Shown here: in pieces, positions 11,399 through 21,784 of the stretch | How positions within the stretch are numbered: position 1 is the stretch's first letter | Layout: every line of letters starts with the position of its first letter | Origin: Pictodentalium vernedei | Taxonomy: Eukaryota > Mollusca > Scaphopoda > Dentaliida > Dentaliidae | Assembly (NCBI GenBank): GCA_031216915.1 | Contig: CM062292.1 | Location: forward strand, 9,797,920-9,861,919 | DNA: 64,000 nucleotides | Direction of reading: 5' to 3' | Program-made: the position numbers and the translations under genes | The notes under the pieces: model-generated | Told to the model about the DNA's origin: nothing | Databases searched by the model: none | What the model saw: only the letters and a program-made list of their open reading frames with translations

Positions 11399-11433
11399 TA
11401 TCCTGTGATATTGTTTGAGAACCACTGTTTACC
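11399..11433 (+). repeat. Displaced seventh copy of the exon 1 47-bp unit
   Basis: TATCCTGTGATATTG then TTTGAGAACCACTGTT matches the exon 1 end except for a 3-bp loss (GTC). It has no donor and lies about 260 bp before exon 2. Confidence 0.75.
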
Positions 11434-11666
11434 CAACACATAGGATATCAAAATTTACCATTTTAAATATTTTTTCAATTTCTTAAAGAAATTTCAGGAA
11501 AAGCATATCACCCCTTGTTGGAACAAGCACAACAAGCTCATTTCAGTGAAGGGTCACATGATTTGTTTTTCTTGAAATATATTTGGAAACAATTTTTTTT
11601 TTATTAAACTACTCCATTTGTAAGTTATGTGGGAAGATGGGACTGATTTGTTAGGTAAGGGGTTAA
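11428..11666. mobile_element. Family A foldback MITE, degenerate, next to exon 2
   Basis: Left end TTTACCCAACACATAGG, right end AGGTAAGGGGTTAA. A decayed core reads CATATCACCCCTTGTTGGAA / AGTGAAGGGTCACATGATTT. The right end lies 21 bp before the exon 2 acceptor junction. Confidence 0.75.
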
Positions 11667-11687
11667 TAAAATGATTTTTCATTACAG

Positions 11688-11772
11688 AGTAAGACAACAG
11701 GTTAAAATGGCAGCACATTGTAGAAACGTATTTGGTGACATGCTTCTGACAGATCCTATGGAATCCTTTCGG
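11688..11772 (+). CDS. Phospholipase C-beta, visible exon 2 (end of X domain)
   Basis: With the 2 nt carried over from exon 1, the first codon is Ser. The next 28 codons read VRQQVKMAAHCRNVFGD then MLLTDPMESFR. This matches the PLCB segment after ENHCS, where family members have (K/R)QQxKMAxxCRxIFGDxLL. The acceptor is TTTTTCATTACAG at 11675-11687 and the donor is GTATGT at 11773. The exon is 85 nt and ends on a complete codon (phase 0), which fits exon 3. A decayed MITE ends 21 bp upstream, so the pyrimidine tract is compressed between the element and the exon. The first-exon/second-exon junction and the motif order make the assignment firm. Confidence 0.94.
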
Positions 11773-11994
11773 GTATGTATCTCTGTGGTCTGTGATGAAA
11801 ACCCCAAATTAACCCATGTCAGAAAGAATGCTAGAATAATTTCAATTGTTAGAATTCGTTCCCATGGGTATCCCTTGAAATAGTTTACTTGAGAGTGCCT
11901 GTCTGACTACAGATTGATACGAACAACAAATGTCTACTTCCAAAAGAATAGGAAGCACATCCCATGAATATGAAGCCTCTTATTGGAGGCACTA

Positions 11995-12233
11995 ACACTT
12001 CTCACTGGAGCCCAAATATAGGCTTCTAGAACTCAACCAGTTGAAGGCCTGGAGATTCTCAGTGGAGCCAAAATATTTACTTTTACCACTCAACCAGTTG
12101 AAGGCCTGAAGATTCTCAGTGGAGCCAAAATATTTACTTCTACCACTCAACCAGTTGAAGTTATGGAGATTATCAGTGGATCCCAATTATGGGCTCCTAG
12201 CACTCAACCAGTTGAAGGCCTGGAGATTGATTT
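11995..12233. repeat. 57-bp tandem repeat, 4 copies
   Basis: CAACCAGTTGAAG starts at 12034, 12091, 12148 and 12205. Each unit has AGATTCTCAGTGGAGCC. The same phrase (ATATGGGCTTCC, ACTCTACCAGTTAAG) is single copy at about 14240-14283 and 42330-42360. Confidence 0.85.
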
Positions 12234-12254
12234 ACACTTTTGCTACATTTCAAA

Positions 12255-12303
12255 ATTCCACATCTTTGTAGTTGTTTCTTGACAAGTCTTGGCTGCCTAT
12301 CTA
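12255..12303. repeat. TCTTGGCTGCC palindrome-family fragment
   Basis: GTTTCTTGACAAGTCTTGGC and TGCCTA match one arm of the hairpin at 42702-42781 and the tandem block at 19265-19483. Confidence 0.45.
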
Positions 12304-12424
12304 GCAAAAGCATTGAATGGAACATTGGGCCCCACAACAGTTTGGACGAAGGGGCGAACATGATGCAGAATGCATAATCTGAGCCCTGGAGCAACATAGT
12401 TGCCACGAGCATGATAGGTGGTGT

Positions 12425-12540
12425 CTCTGTCTCATAAACAGGGTTAGTTGCACTTTCTGGTTATAAAAAATTTGTAACTGCCATATCACACTCTACATGA
12501 AAACAAATACTTAAAATGGCTGTGCAATGCACAGGGTTAA
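12425..12540. repeat. Family W fragment (CACTTTCTGGTTATAAAA)
   Basis: GTTGCACTTTCTGGTTATAA, AACTGCCATATCACA and GTGCAATGCACAGGGTTA recur at 13055-13215 and 44262-44515. The hairpin around TGCAATGCA is split in this copy. Confidence 0.5.
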
Positions 12541-12687
12541 TCATATAATGGAGATGATCTTATTTTTATAACCAAAAAGACAAGAATTACTAAGTTTGTG
12601 CATTATTTCGAGTTAGTTAGTAAGCTAACATACACTGGCTAACCATAGGCATTGCAAAGGTTTAGTTGATAGGCTTGCAAATCATTG

Positions 12688-13050
12688 CGTGGTGATTCTC
12701 TCCAGGTACTTCGGCTTCCTCCACCCGCAAAACTGTCACAGTCATGATTAGCCATTGTGCATTAGTATGTGACCATAACCCTTTACCCAACGAATCGCCC
12801 ACATCCGCCAACGTAATATGCTAATTCAGCAGCTGAAAAATTATTATTTTTCGAAAAAATTTCAACAAAACCATATCATGTGACCCCTCTTTGGAACAAG
12901 CTCATCGAGCTCGTTCCAAAGAGGGGTCACATGATATGATTTTGTTGAAATTTTTTGAAAATATGTTAAAAATTATATTTAAAATAATAAATTTTGATAT
13001 CATCTGACTTGGGTAAGGGTTAAACACCAATAAATAAATAATAAATAGTT
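12688..13050 (+). mobile_element. SINE 3' portion interrupted by a family A MITE
   Basis: The SINE body (GGTGATTCTCTCCAGGTACT, CTTCCTCCACC, ATTAGCCATTGTGC) runs to GTATGTGACC at about 12774. It resumes at 13021 with TAAACACCAATAAATAAATA. The 5' tRNA head is missing. Confidence 0.85.
12776..13022. mobile_element. Family A foldback MITE, copy inside a SINE
   Basis: Ends TAACCCTTTACCCAACGAAT and TTGGGTAAGGGTTA. The hairpin CATATCATGTGACCCCTCTT / AAGAGGGGTCACATGATATG has a GAGCTCATCGAGCTC core. It sits in the SINE between GTGACC(A) and (T)TAAACACC, consistent with a TA or TTAA target. Confidence 0.9.
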
Positions 13051-13054
13051 GATA

Positions 13055-13215
13055 GGCTGCCATTTCACACTTGACAAAATCTGTAAAAATGCACAGGGTT
13101 AGTCGGTTACCTGTTACATAGGTTGCAGGCAAGGAACTAAAGAAAAAACTTATACTGGATTTTGGAAAAAGAGTTTAATGTGAACTCTAAAAATTAAAAA
13201 ATTCTGTTTTCTATT
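13055..13215. repeat. Family W fragment
   Basis: TGCCATTTCACA, CTGTAAAAATGCACAGGG, AAGGAACTAAAG and CTTATACTGGATTTTGG align with 44330-44500. It lacks terminal hairpin arms. Confidence 0.5.
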
Positions 13216-13392
13216 AACAGCTTATGGATAAATCTTGTCAAGCCTTGTATCTGGGTCCAATATCTCCTCCCTCCTAGGTGAGATTTCCCCATCCCATCCC
13301 CTCCCCTTCCCTACCCCTCCACCACAATCCTCATGTCTGGGCAAAATAACTTCACTCCTCGAGTAAGGATTTTCTGTTGTCAGAAATCTAGA

Positions 13393-13475
13393 GAATAGGG
13401 AGTGCGGTGGCTCAGTGGTAGACTGTTGGACTTCTATGCTAGAGGTCCCGAGTTAGATCCCCGTCTGGGACTGCC
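13393..13475 (+). mobile_element. tRNA-like SINE head, third type
   Basis: GGGAGTGCGGTGGCTCAGTG and GAGGTCCCGAGTTAGATCCC resemble a tRNA A-box and B-box, but the B box is degenerate (GAGTTAGATCC). AAATCCATACAGACTA and GATAATATGAAGC follow and recur at 42228-42275. Confidence 0.55.
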
Positions 13476-13625
13476 CGCAATCTCACATAAATTGTAACAT
13501 GGCAAATCCATACAGACTAAATAATTTGATTTCAAGGATAATATGAAGCACATCAACTGAATATCCTCCACGGGAACCCCGGGATGTGTGGCAGTGCTTG
13601 TTTACTGTGGTAAACAAACTCTCTT

Positions 13626-14034
13626 TTAGGCCACGCAAAGTAGATCTTCTGTTTCTCAGGTCATTATTTGTAAAATTGCATGCGGGAGAGCGTTTTTTTA
13701 TTTTATTTTTTTTTTCTGTAATTATTTCTTTGTCATGACAAGTTCATGTTCTTGATTTATGATTTGGGCCACATAATCTACGGAATAGCATGGGTGGTGG
13801 TGTATTTCGTCCCTTGAGAGCAAGAAGGCTTTGCAATGCTAAAGCATTGCAAAGCCTTCCTGCACTCAAGGGACAAATTTATCAATTTTTTTAACTTGGG
13901 TAAAATATCAGACATAAACCATTTAATTTTTATTCTTTTTAAGTTGAAATTGGTTATAAAAAGAGACCATGCGGCAACCAAAAGGACCATGCGGGAGGGC
14001 CTGAGAAACAGATTTATTATTTTTTTAGGCCTTA
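13626..14034 (-). mobile_element. Family C foldback MITE, copy 2
   Basis: Ends TTAGGCCACGCAAAGTAGAT and TTTTTTTAGGCCTTA. The hairpin arms are CTTGAGAGCAAGAAGGCTTT and AAAGCCTTCCTGCACTCAAG. Same orientation as the 10158 copy. Confidence 0.88.
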
Positions 14035-14126
14035 CTGGTAAAATAGGACCCAGTCACTTATGCTTGGGATGCAAGTCCTCTAAAATAGGCAACATGAGGT
14101 ATAAACGATTGACTGACTTGACTTTA

Positions 14127-14200
14127 TCTCCATGTTGTGGTCATGATTTGCCATTGTTCAGAAGAATGTGACCTTAAACACCAATTAATAAATAAATCAT
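14127..14200 (+). mobile_element. SINE 3' tail fragment
   Basis: GTCATGATTTGCCATTGTTC, ATGTGACCTTAAACACCAAT and AATAAATAAAT form the S1-type tail with no head. Confidence 0.7.
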
Positions 14201-14204
14201 CTGA

Positions 14205-14290
14205 ATATGAAGCATTTACGTTACGGTACCTGCACTTCAGGATAAAGCCCAAATATGGGCTTCCAGCACTCTACCAGTTAAGGAAAGCAG
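14205..14290. repeat. Dispersed repeat with CCAGCACTCTACCAGTTAAG
   Basis: TACCTGCACTTCAGGATAAA and ATATGGGCTTCCAGCACTC match 42304-42360 and the unit of the 57-bp tandem repeat at 11995. Confidence 0.5.
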
Positions 14291-15469
14291 CCAGTTACTG
14301 GCTTTCTCAACATATTAACTCTCAAAGGCATAAAGTAGACTGATATTTCAGTATCGGGTACAATACAAAATAAAGTACCCTGGTATGACTAAGTACCGTG
14401 AGTGGCGTACTGACATGGTGTTTTCGAGGATAGTCGGGTCTAGGAACTTATCATACATGTTTATAAAATGCATGTTGTTTTTTTTAGCTCAACTTTGGCG
14501 AAGCCAAATTTGAGCTTATGCCATGGCCAGTCATCCGTCTGTCCATCTGTCCGTCAACAATTCAATACGGCTCGGGCTAGAGGCCATATTTATCAACCGA
14601 TCTTTACAAAACTTCTTGGGTACCTTTGTTATGACCGTGGGATGAGAACGAGTGTTTTGGGGTCCCATCCGAAATTCAAGTTGGCCGCTGGCGGCCATTT
14701 TGTACAGACTTAGGTGAAATCAGATTTTTGCGCAGAACTTCCATATGAAAGCGCTGATTTGAATAATTTTTTGCATGAATGTTTAGTACCATGGGATACA
14801 TCACATATAATATGGGTTTTCTTCTTGTACGTAAATTATGCAAATTAGACTAACTTTTATGTATTTAGTGTTAATTTCAGCACTGTAAGTGCAAATGCCA
14901 ATATGGCTCGGGCTAGAGGCCGTATTTATAAACCAAACTTTACGAAACTTCATGGGTACCTTTGGTATCACCGTGGGACGAGAACGAGTGTTTTTGGGTG
15001 TGGTCCGAAATTCAAGATGGCCGATGGCAGCCATTTTGTTCAAAATTAGGTGCAATCAGATTTTTGCACAGAACTTCCATATGAAAGCGCTGATTTGAAA
15101 AATTTTTTGTGTGAATGTTTAGTACCATGGGATACATCACATATAATACGGGTTTTTTTCTCGTGCAGAAATTATGCAAATTAGATGAACTTTGATTTTT
15201 TCAGTGCTACTTACACACAGTAATTACACATGTCAATACGGCTCGGGCTAGAGGCTGTATTTATCAACTGATCTTCACGAAACTTCTTGGGTACCTCTGT
15301 TATCACCTTGGGACGAGAACGAGTGTTTCTGAGTGCGGTCCAAAATTCAAGATGGCTGCCAGTGGCCATTTTGTACCGAAATTCGGTCTAATCAGTTTTT
15401 TGTACACAACTTCTATACAGCTCAGGCTAGAGGCCGTATTTATGAACCGATCTTTACGAAACTTCTTGG

Positions 15470-17739
15470 TAGTGCTGGGCGGTATTTCGGTATACCGATT
15501 ATAATCGGTATAATTTTCAATACCGTTACCGATACCGTCAAATAAAATCATAATCGGTATACCGAAAAGTCGGTTTTACCGCGGTGTGCAGACCACAGTT
15601 TGCTCGTCTCAATTTTCAGGAAGTAATTTTCCATCACTGGGACGGATTATCATTGGATTTATTTCGGTGTTTTCCCTACCCATCGCCATGACTGCCCTCA
15701 CAGACCTGGGAACATTTCCTTTTAAACTGCTCTCGTGGTTTGTCTTAACAGTCACCACAAAAAGAAGGGTGAATAAATATTTATTTACATCGATTCTGAA
15801 ACAAATTCACTTTTGAAGTGAGAGGACACATTTGTTATACAGGAAGCATGCGTACCAGGTCACGTTGAACATTTTGACCAATGCCATTACTGGGATTTCT
15901 ATCCAGGAAGTTTTGATTGGGTAACCCAAGGATTCCCTATATTTTAATACGTGTACTGGAAAGTGATTGGCTATTTTCACACACTGACATCATAACAGCA
16001 TGCTGCCCTAAAAATAGTGAGACAAAATGTTTTGTGTTTCAACATCAACGCAAGGAACTTTATTGATTTAATTTCATCAAATAAATGAAAGTAATCTGTT
16101 TATGCGTCCATTGTCAAGATAAATACGATGGCACTTGACCATTCTGCTATCACTATTACTTGAAAGGCATTTTATTTTAGGTGTCTAGGCATGTTAATTT
16201 AAGGAGGGATGCTTTCGCATATGGTTTTCAGAATCTCAGCTCTCGGGCTACTGTGATTAGAAGACCCCTCCCCCCACACACTCCCTTCCCAATCCATGGA
16301 TATTGTTTCTATGTCAAAAATTCTACCAAACGCCTCCAAAATCAATCTTGATCAATATGACCCGCAGCCGGTTTGGGTGAAATCCCAGCAGATGTTTCAG
16401 CCCTTATCATGCAGTGTTTCCGCTATGCCGGCAGGGGGGGGGGGGGGGGGGATCCAGGTCAACTTGCCCTCGGGAAAAACTTTTTTGAAGATTTTTTTTT
16501 AGGGGGTGGGGGGGGGGGGGGGGGTTGCTTTGTTAATTCACGCATTATAAACTGAAAAATGGAAATTGATATCAAAATAACTAAAGTACTTAGCATAAAT
16601 TTTGAGTTAACCTGAGGGCGACTTAACCTGAGGGCGAGTTGACCCGTTCCAGCAGGGGGACCCTTCAACGGCCGCATTCCCCTAATATTCCCCTGTTGAA
16701 AATACACACAGGTTATTCCTAACTTTTTTGAAGATTTTTTTTGGGGGGAGGGGGGGGGGGATGGGTTGCTTTGTTAAATCACGCATTATAAACTGAAAAA
16801 TGAAAATTGATATCAAAATAACTGAAGTACTTAGCATAAATTTTGAGTTAACCTGAGGGCGACTTAACCCGAGGGCGAGTTGACCCGTTCCCGCAGGGGG
16901 ACCCTTCAACGGCTGCATTCCCCTATCTAATATTCCCCTGTTGAAAATACACACAGGTTATTCCTAACGTGTGAGAAGTCAAACAGAACAGTCTAACAGA
17001 GCTGAATTGTGAAATGATACCCACATGATAGCAGGCATTTTCCCTGACGTCAAATAAATCGGAGAACTCCAATAACTGATTGGGCAAACCAGTGATGGTA
17101 TAAGTCTCAATATCCCCACATGGTGACGTATTCACATAGATTATCACAATGAAGAATGCCTGTTTCTGTATCCCCACTTTATCTGTGTATTTAAAAATAA
17201 CCTTTTCAATTTTAACCAATGAGAAAAGAGAAAGCACCCGATTTGTGTGCGGTATTACAACATGGCTGCGTCCATGTACACAGTGATAGTGCCATAATAT
17301 ATTTGACGCACTGGGCAAGCTGGATTGTTAAATTAATGACACAGTTGTAATAAAGGTTTTCATATTTCATTCTGAGCACTACACATTTTTACCTGTCGGA
17401 ATTCAAACCAGAGGAAAAAAATTGCAGACACATATGCGTTTTTGCCGATGCAAATTCAGTGCTGGACCCACAGCAATTGTTTTGTTTTGTTTTGCTAAGG
17501 CTAATTTTACGAATTTCTAGGGGTGGTGTTCATAAATTTCCCCTATGACCAAAACGGCCTCGTTTTTTTACCCTAGCTGAAACACTGCCTTATGACACAT
17601 CTTTGACGGCCGTTTCGTCCCATACTAGGCGATACGCTGATTGGCGCATCACAGTTGAAAATAATCGGTATAACGGTATACCGCGGTATTTTTTTGTGAA
17701 TACCGTGATATTTTTTTTTCCCAATACCGCCCAGCACTA
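15470..17739. mobile_element. hAT-type DNA transposon, non-autonomous, 2270 bp, intact ends
   Basis: The left end is TAGTGCTGGGCGGTATTTCG and the right end AATACCGCCCAGCACTA, an inverted repeat. Flanks are a perfect 8-bp target duplication CTTCTTGG at 15462-15469 and 17740-17747, diagnostic of the hAT superfamily. TATACCG/CGGTATA motifs form sub-terminal repeats. No ORF above 131 codons is present and none looks like a transposase, so it needs one in trans. It sits inside an H repeat unit. Confidence 0.95.
16433..16968. repeat. Direct duplication of about 246 bp with poly-G tracts inside the hAT
   Basis: AACTTTTTTGAAGATTTTTT starts near 16478 and 16723. Each copy continues through a G-run, TTGCTTTGTTAA, CGCATTATAAACTGAAAAAT, AACCTGAGGGCGA and AATATTCCCCTGTTGAAAAT. 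Runs of G at about 16433-16450, 16501-16524 and 16741-16760 could form G-quadruplexes and are prone to sequencing error. Confidence 0.85.
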
Positions 17740-18590
17740 CTTCTTGGGTACCTTTGTTATCACCGTGGGATGAGAACGAGTGTTTTGGGGTGTGGTCTGA
17801 AATTCAAGATGGCCACCGCAGCCATTTTGTACCAAAATTAGTGCAGTCAGTCTTTTGTACAGAACTTCTGTATGAAAGTTCTGATTTGAATAAATTTTTG
17901 TATGAATGTTTAATAAAATGGAATACATCACATACAATATGTGTTTTTTTCTCGTGCAGAAATTATACAAATTAGATGAATTTTGATTTATTTAGTGCTA
18001 CTTATACACTGTAAGTGCACATGTCAATACGGCTCGGGCTAGAGGCTATATTTATCAACAGATCTTCACGAAACTTCTTGGGTACCTTTGTTATCACCTT
18101 GGGACGAGAACGAGTGTTTCTGAGTGTGGTCCAAAATTCAAGATGGCTGCCAGTGGCCATTTTGTACCGAAATTAGGTCCAATCAGTTTTTGGTCACAAC
18201 TTCTATACAGCTCGTATTTATGAACTGATCTTCATGAAACTTCTTGGGTACCTTTGTTTTCACCTTGGGACAGGAATGAGTGTGTTTTGGGGTGTCTTTG
18301 TTATCACTGTGCTATGAGAACAAATATTTTGGGGTTCAGTCTGACCCACTCTGGGACTCAAAGATTTTTTTTCTAGTTTAGCATTTGACTGTCACCCACC
18401 TTTACAATACTTTACCTATACATTTGTTACAGGCAACGGTCAGTATTTATGTACAGACCATTACAATACTTTATATGTACCTTTGTTATCAGGTCATTAC
18501 CTAGATGTTTGTCATTGCTGTGTCACATACTATACATGTACATGTCTTGACAAGTTGAGCTACAGTGTCATTGACACTTTCATTTCTTAA

Positions 18591-19260
18591 CTATTCTGCC
18601 AGTATGAATTTTACTCTGCCAGAATTGTTTTCAAAAAATTTTGGTGAATCACTCCTTACAAAAAAAAGCATTCTTGTTGATAATTAATTCACATTGTAGT
18701 CGGAAAACTTACAACAAACGAATTAGGAATGATGCGCACTAATAAAGATGAATTGAATTTGTTGTTCTCTTAATCATGCCAAGGATAATGGAACAGGATG
18801 TTTAATAATGAACATGTACTGTAGTTGGTGTTCTATCAATTAGCAATTTCACACCATGGATGAAGCCTATTTGAAAAGTTATAAGCCAAGAGTGCATCCA
18901 GGGATTAATTGGACACACCTTTAAGTATGCCATGATTTGCATTCATTTATTCTGTGATTTGATTGGTTATCTTCACATGTATTTCATATTTTTGTTGTAA
19001 ATGCAATTGATATGTACCACATTAAAGCCAAACAACATTAAGTTTAGTAAATAGTTTGAGAAGTTGGACATTGGTAATTTAATTACTGCTAGTAATACTG
19101 TTGAGTTGGTATATCGATTGAGTTGAAATTGTCTTGGTATTCAGTTGGTATCTAAAAAAATTCAGAGTTTCGGTATAATAACAAATTACCTTGAAGGTTT
19201 AACTTGAATCACATTATTCAACAATAAAACACATGCCCCAGCATGCAGTTTTTGTTTAAA
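18591..19260. other. Intron sequence, nothing recognised
   Basis: AT-rich DNA between element H and the tandem block at 19265. No credible ORF, splice-flanked exon or named repeat was seen. Confidence 0.4.
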
Positions 19261-19264
19261 CTTG

Positions 19265-19483
19265 TAAGTTTTATCCAAAGTGCCTTGGCAGTTTCTTGAC
19301 AGGCCTTGGCTGCCTTTACTGACAACTGTTCTTGGCAGCTCTTGGCTGCCGTTACTGGCAACTGTTCTTGGCAGGTCTTGGCTGCCTTTACTGGCAACTG
19401 TTCTTGGCAGGTCTTGGCTGCCTTTACTTGGCAGCTCTGGCTGCCTTTACTTGGCAGGTCTTGGCTGCCTTTACTGGCAACTG
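19265..19483. repeat. About 36-bp tandem repeat TCTTGGCTGCCTTTACTGGC
   Basis: Five or six imperfect units built from CTTGGCTGCCTTTACTGGCA and ACTGTTCTTGGCAG. They open ORFs in all frames (19280-19632 and antisense) that are products of the repeat. The phrase matches hairpin arms at 42390 and 42735. Confidence 0.85.
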
Positions 19484-19610
19484 GGAGCACAGTGGCTCAG
19501 TGGTTATGGCATTGGACTTCAAACCAAAAGGTCCATGGTTCAGTCCCCACCAGGGGTAAATGCTTGTTTCCTTGGTCAAGGCACTTAATCCTGACTGCCC
19601 ACATGGTGGT
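19484..19610 (+). mobile_element. SINE type S2 head, truncated by a D MITE
   Basis: GGGAGCACAGTGGCTCAGTG, GGACTTCAAACC and GGTTCAGTCCCC form a tRNA-like head. The body runs to CTGACTGCCCACATGGTGG and stops at the D terminus at 19611. Confidence 0.75.
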
Positions 19611-20041
19611 ACAGTGGAACCCTGTTAATTGAATAGCCACTTTGCCAATGAAAATTATTCAATTCGCAGGAGTATTCCATTAACAGGGATTGTGTCACTT
19701 TCCTAAATTCTAGAGATAAACTTAGCATTTATTCTATTATATCTTGTTTGACAGAGCTCTATGAGCTCTGTCAAACAAGTTATAATAGATTAAATGTTGT
19801 ATCGGATTACTGAGGCCAAATGTGTCTTTGAACAAAGGAAAACTGGGGAGAGTCAGGATAATTTCTCGACAGATTACAAGATTTTTTATTCAATTAACAG
19901 GAGTTTACTCTATAACCTATATTCAATTAACAGGTCAAATTTGTACTAGAGGTACAGTAAATGGTTTTGTGTTGGGAAATTATATTCAATTAACAGGGAT
20001 ATACAATTAAGAGATATCCAATTAAGTGGGCTCCACTGTAC
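19611..20041 (+). mobile_element. Family D MITE, copy 4, complete
   Basis: Ends ACAGTGGAACCCTGTTAATT and CAATTAAGTGGGCTCCACTG then TA. The hairpin is ATCTTGTTTGACAGAGCTC TAT GAGCTCTGTCAAACAAG. This is the cleanest D copy and a good reference for the others. Confidence 0.92.
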
Positions 20042-20187
20042 TAAGATGTAATGCATGTTGATGTTGCACTTGTCTTCAACCATTGGCTCTAAGGGTCAAG
20101 TAGGTCTCAACAAATTAGGTGAACAGCCATTTCAGTTGTAAGTCGTTTACATAACAAAGAAATAGGAATACCTATTTGTGTCTATAC

Positions 20188-20577
20188 TGTGGTGACTCGT
20201 TCGTTTTGTCATTTGATTCCAAACCAAAAGGTCAGTGGTTGGATCCCCCAAGGGGAAACTGCATTATGTCTTTGGGCAAGACACTTCATCCTGATTGCCC
20301 GCATGAGAGCACAATGGTGCTGTGTACTGAGGTGTACTGCACATTGATGGTACACTTCTCTTCAATCAAAGTTAACCCTGCTTGTGTCGAGTTAGTATGT
20401 TTAACCCTGCTTTTGTGAAGTTAGTATGTTTAACCCTGCTTGTGTGGAGTTAGTATGTTGATTCTCATCCCTGCTTGATGGTTCTCTCTCGGTACTCTGG
20501 CTTCCTCCATTTGTAAAAATGTCTGACACAAGGTAACTCTGTCTGTCAAAAGTGTCGTTAAGACTCTTCTAATAAAT
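20188..20577 (+). mobile_element. SINE type S2, diverged, with a small internal repeat
   Basis: TTGATTCCAAACCAAAAGGT, GGTTGGATCCCC, TTTGGGCAAGACACTTCATC, GTGTACTGAGGTGTACTGCA and a tail of AATAAATAA. The segment GTTAGTATGTTTAACCCTGC repeats near 20390-20450. Confidence 0.8.
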
Positions 20578-21256
20578 AATTTAATCATTTGTCCCGCCTC
20601 TGCGTTTGATTGGTTGAAAGCATACAGCGTGAAAGTCGTCAAAATCATATAAACCAAATCACGTCATGATTTGGAATGTCGCTACATGTTCGCACATCCG
20701 ACCCAACTTTGAAGACTATGGAAGCCCCACCCACTCAATCCAATTGTCACCGTGAGGGCGTGACGGCAGACTGATAGATGGATAACAAGCTTGTAAACAA
20801 AGATCAATGATCGATTTTTCATTGCCTCCAGACAGCAAGAATATAATGATAATTTCTCAGGAACAATTGAATTTCATAAAATATACCGAAGTGGGAGACG
20901 AATAAAAGATCATATACCCAAACATGATTTTAGAGGAACTTAAAAAAAATGTTTTTAATGATATTGTTACGTGACTTGCTAAATATCTGTCGTTTGCGAT
21001 CGAAAATCACAACAACAAACAATTTGACAACGATTGACGTGACCTATTTGTGGCACACTTTCCGGAGTTTGACTGTTGTCTTATGCGAAAATTAAAAGTT
21101 TTTCATTCATGTACACATAGTTTTTATATTTTAGTATTACAGCCATATTAAATTATAAGAAATAACTGTTGTTTTCCTTCGGTTTATGCGATATAAACTG
21201 AAAATTTTCAGCACAAGCTTAATCATAACTCGCTACGCTATATTTCTCTCTTTCAG
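20578..21256. other. Intron 2 end, no recognised element
   Basis: Single-copy-looking intronic DNA running to the exon 3 acceptor. GCCCCACCCACTCAATCC and GTCACCGTGAGGGCGTGACG are more GC-rich than the surroundings. No ORF or RNA gene is supportable. Confidence 0.4.
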
Positions 21257-21344
21257 TTGGAACCTGGTGTATCACTACCCAGCCCTGAACTGCTCAGAAG
21301 AAAAATTCTTATAAAAAATAAAAAGAAACATTTCCATTCCAAAA
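21257..21344 (+). CDS. Phospholipase C-beta, visible exon 3 (X domain end to X-Y linker)
   Basis: Phase 0 translation reads LEPGVSLPSPELLRRKI then LIKNKKKHFHSK. PLCB proteins have the same order: a (P)LExGxxLPSPxxL block closing the X domain, then KI(L)(I/V)KNKK starting the X-Y linker. This, together with a lack of SH2/SH3 sequence, favours the beta class over gamma. The acceptor is TTTCTCTCTTTCAG ending at 21256. The donor is GTAAGT at 21345. The exon is 88 nt, leaving 1 nt (A) that pairs with AT of exon 4 to code Asn. The basic run KNKKKHFHSK is typical of this position. Intron 2 before it is 9.5 kb of mobile elements. Confidence 0.93.
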
Positions 21345-21458
21345 GTAAGTGTTATAAAAAGTTATCAGGTAGCTCAAAAGAATTGTACTAAATCTGTCTT
21401 TTACAACATTTCCATCCATCTGGCAACTGAAAAATGCATTCTGGGAAATTATACAGAT

Positions 21459-21784
21459 AAGGCCTAAAAAAGTTTAAAAAATCTGTTTCTCAGGCCCTCC
21501 TGCATGGGCCTTTTGGCTGTCGCATGCTCTCTTTTTATAACCAATGCAAACTTGAAAAAATAAAAATATTTTACCCAAGTTAATAAAATTCATAAAGTTG
21601 TTCCATGAGTGCAAGAAGGCTTTGTAATGCTTTGAAAAGGTTTCTTGCACTCAGGGGATGATATACACCACCACTCATGCTATTTTATATATTATGAGGC
21701 TTAAAAAATAAAAAACTGCCCGCCCACATGCAATTTTTTCCAAAAATGGCCTGAGAAACAGAGGATCTACTTTGTGGGTCCTAA
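21459..21784 (+). mobile_element. Family C foldback MITE, copy 3, core partly deleted
   Basis: Starts TAAGGCCTAAAAAAGTTTAA and ends TCTACTTTGTGGGTCCTAA. The hairpin is shortened (AAGGCTTTGTAATGCTTTGA then AAAGGTTTCTTGCACTCA). Flanking blocks match the other C copies. Confidence 0.82.

Larger units (their letters stand above)
14484..18590 (+). mobile_element. Element H, hairpin-ended tandem-repeat element, split by a hAT
   Basis: The 5' end TTAGCTCAACTTTGGCGAAG folds on CCAAATTTGAGCTTA, followed by CCGTCTGTCCATCTGTCCGT. Tandem units of about 336 bp carry ACGGCTCGGGCTAGAGGC (14565, 15236, 18028) and AAACTTCTTGGGTACCTTTG. The 3' part has AGTTGAGCTACAGTGTCATT then GACACTTTCATT (near 18553-18590), shared with M and P. 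The unit text AAGATGGCC gives short spurious ORFs. Confidence 0.75.
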
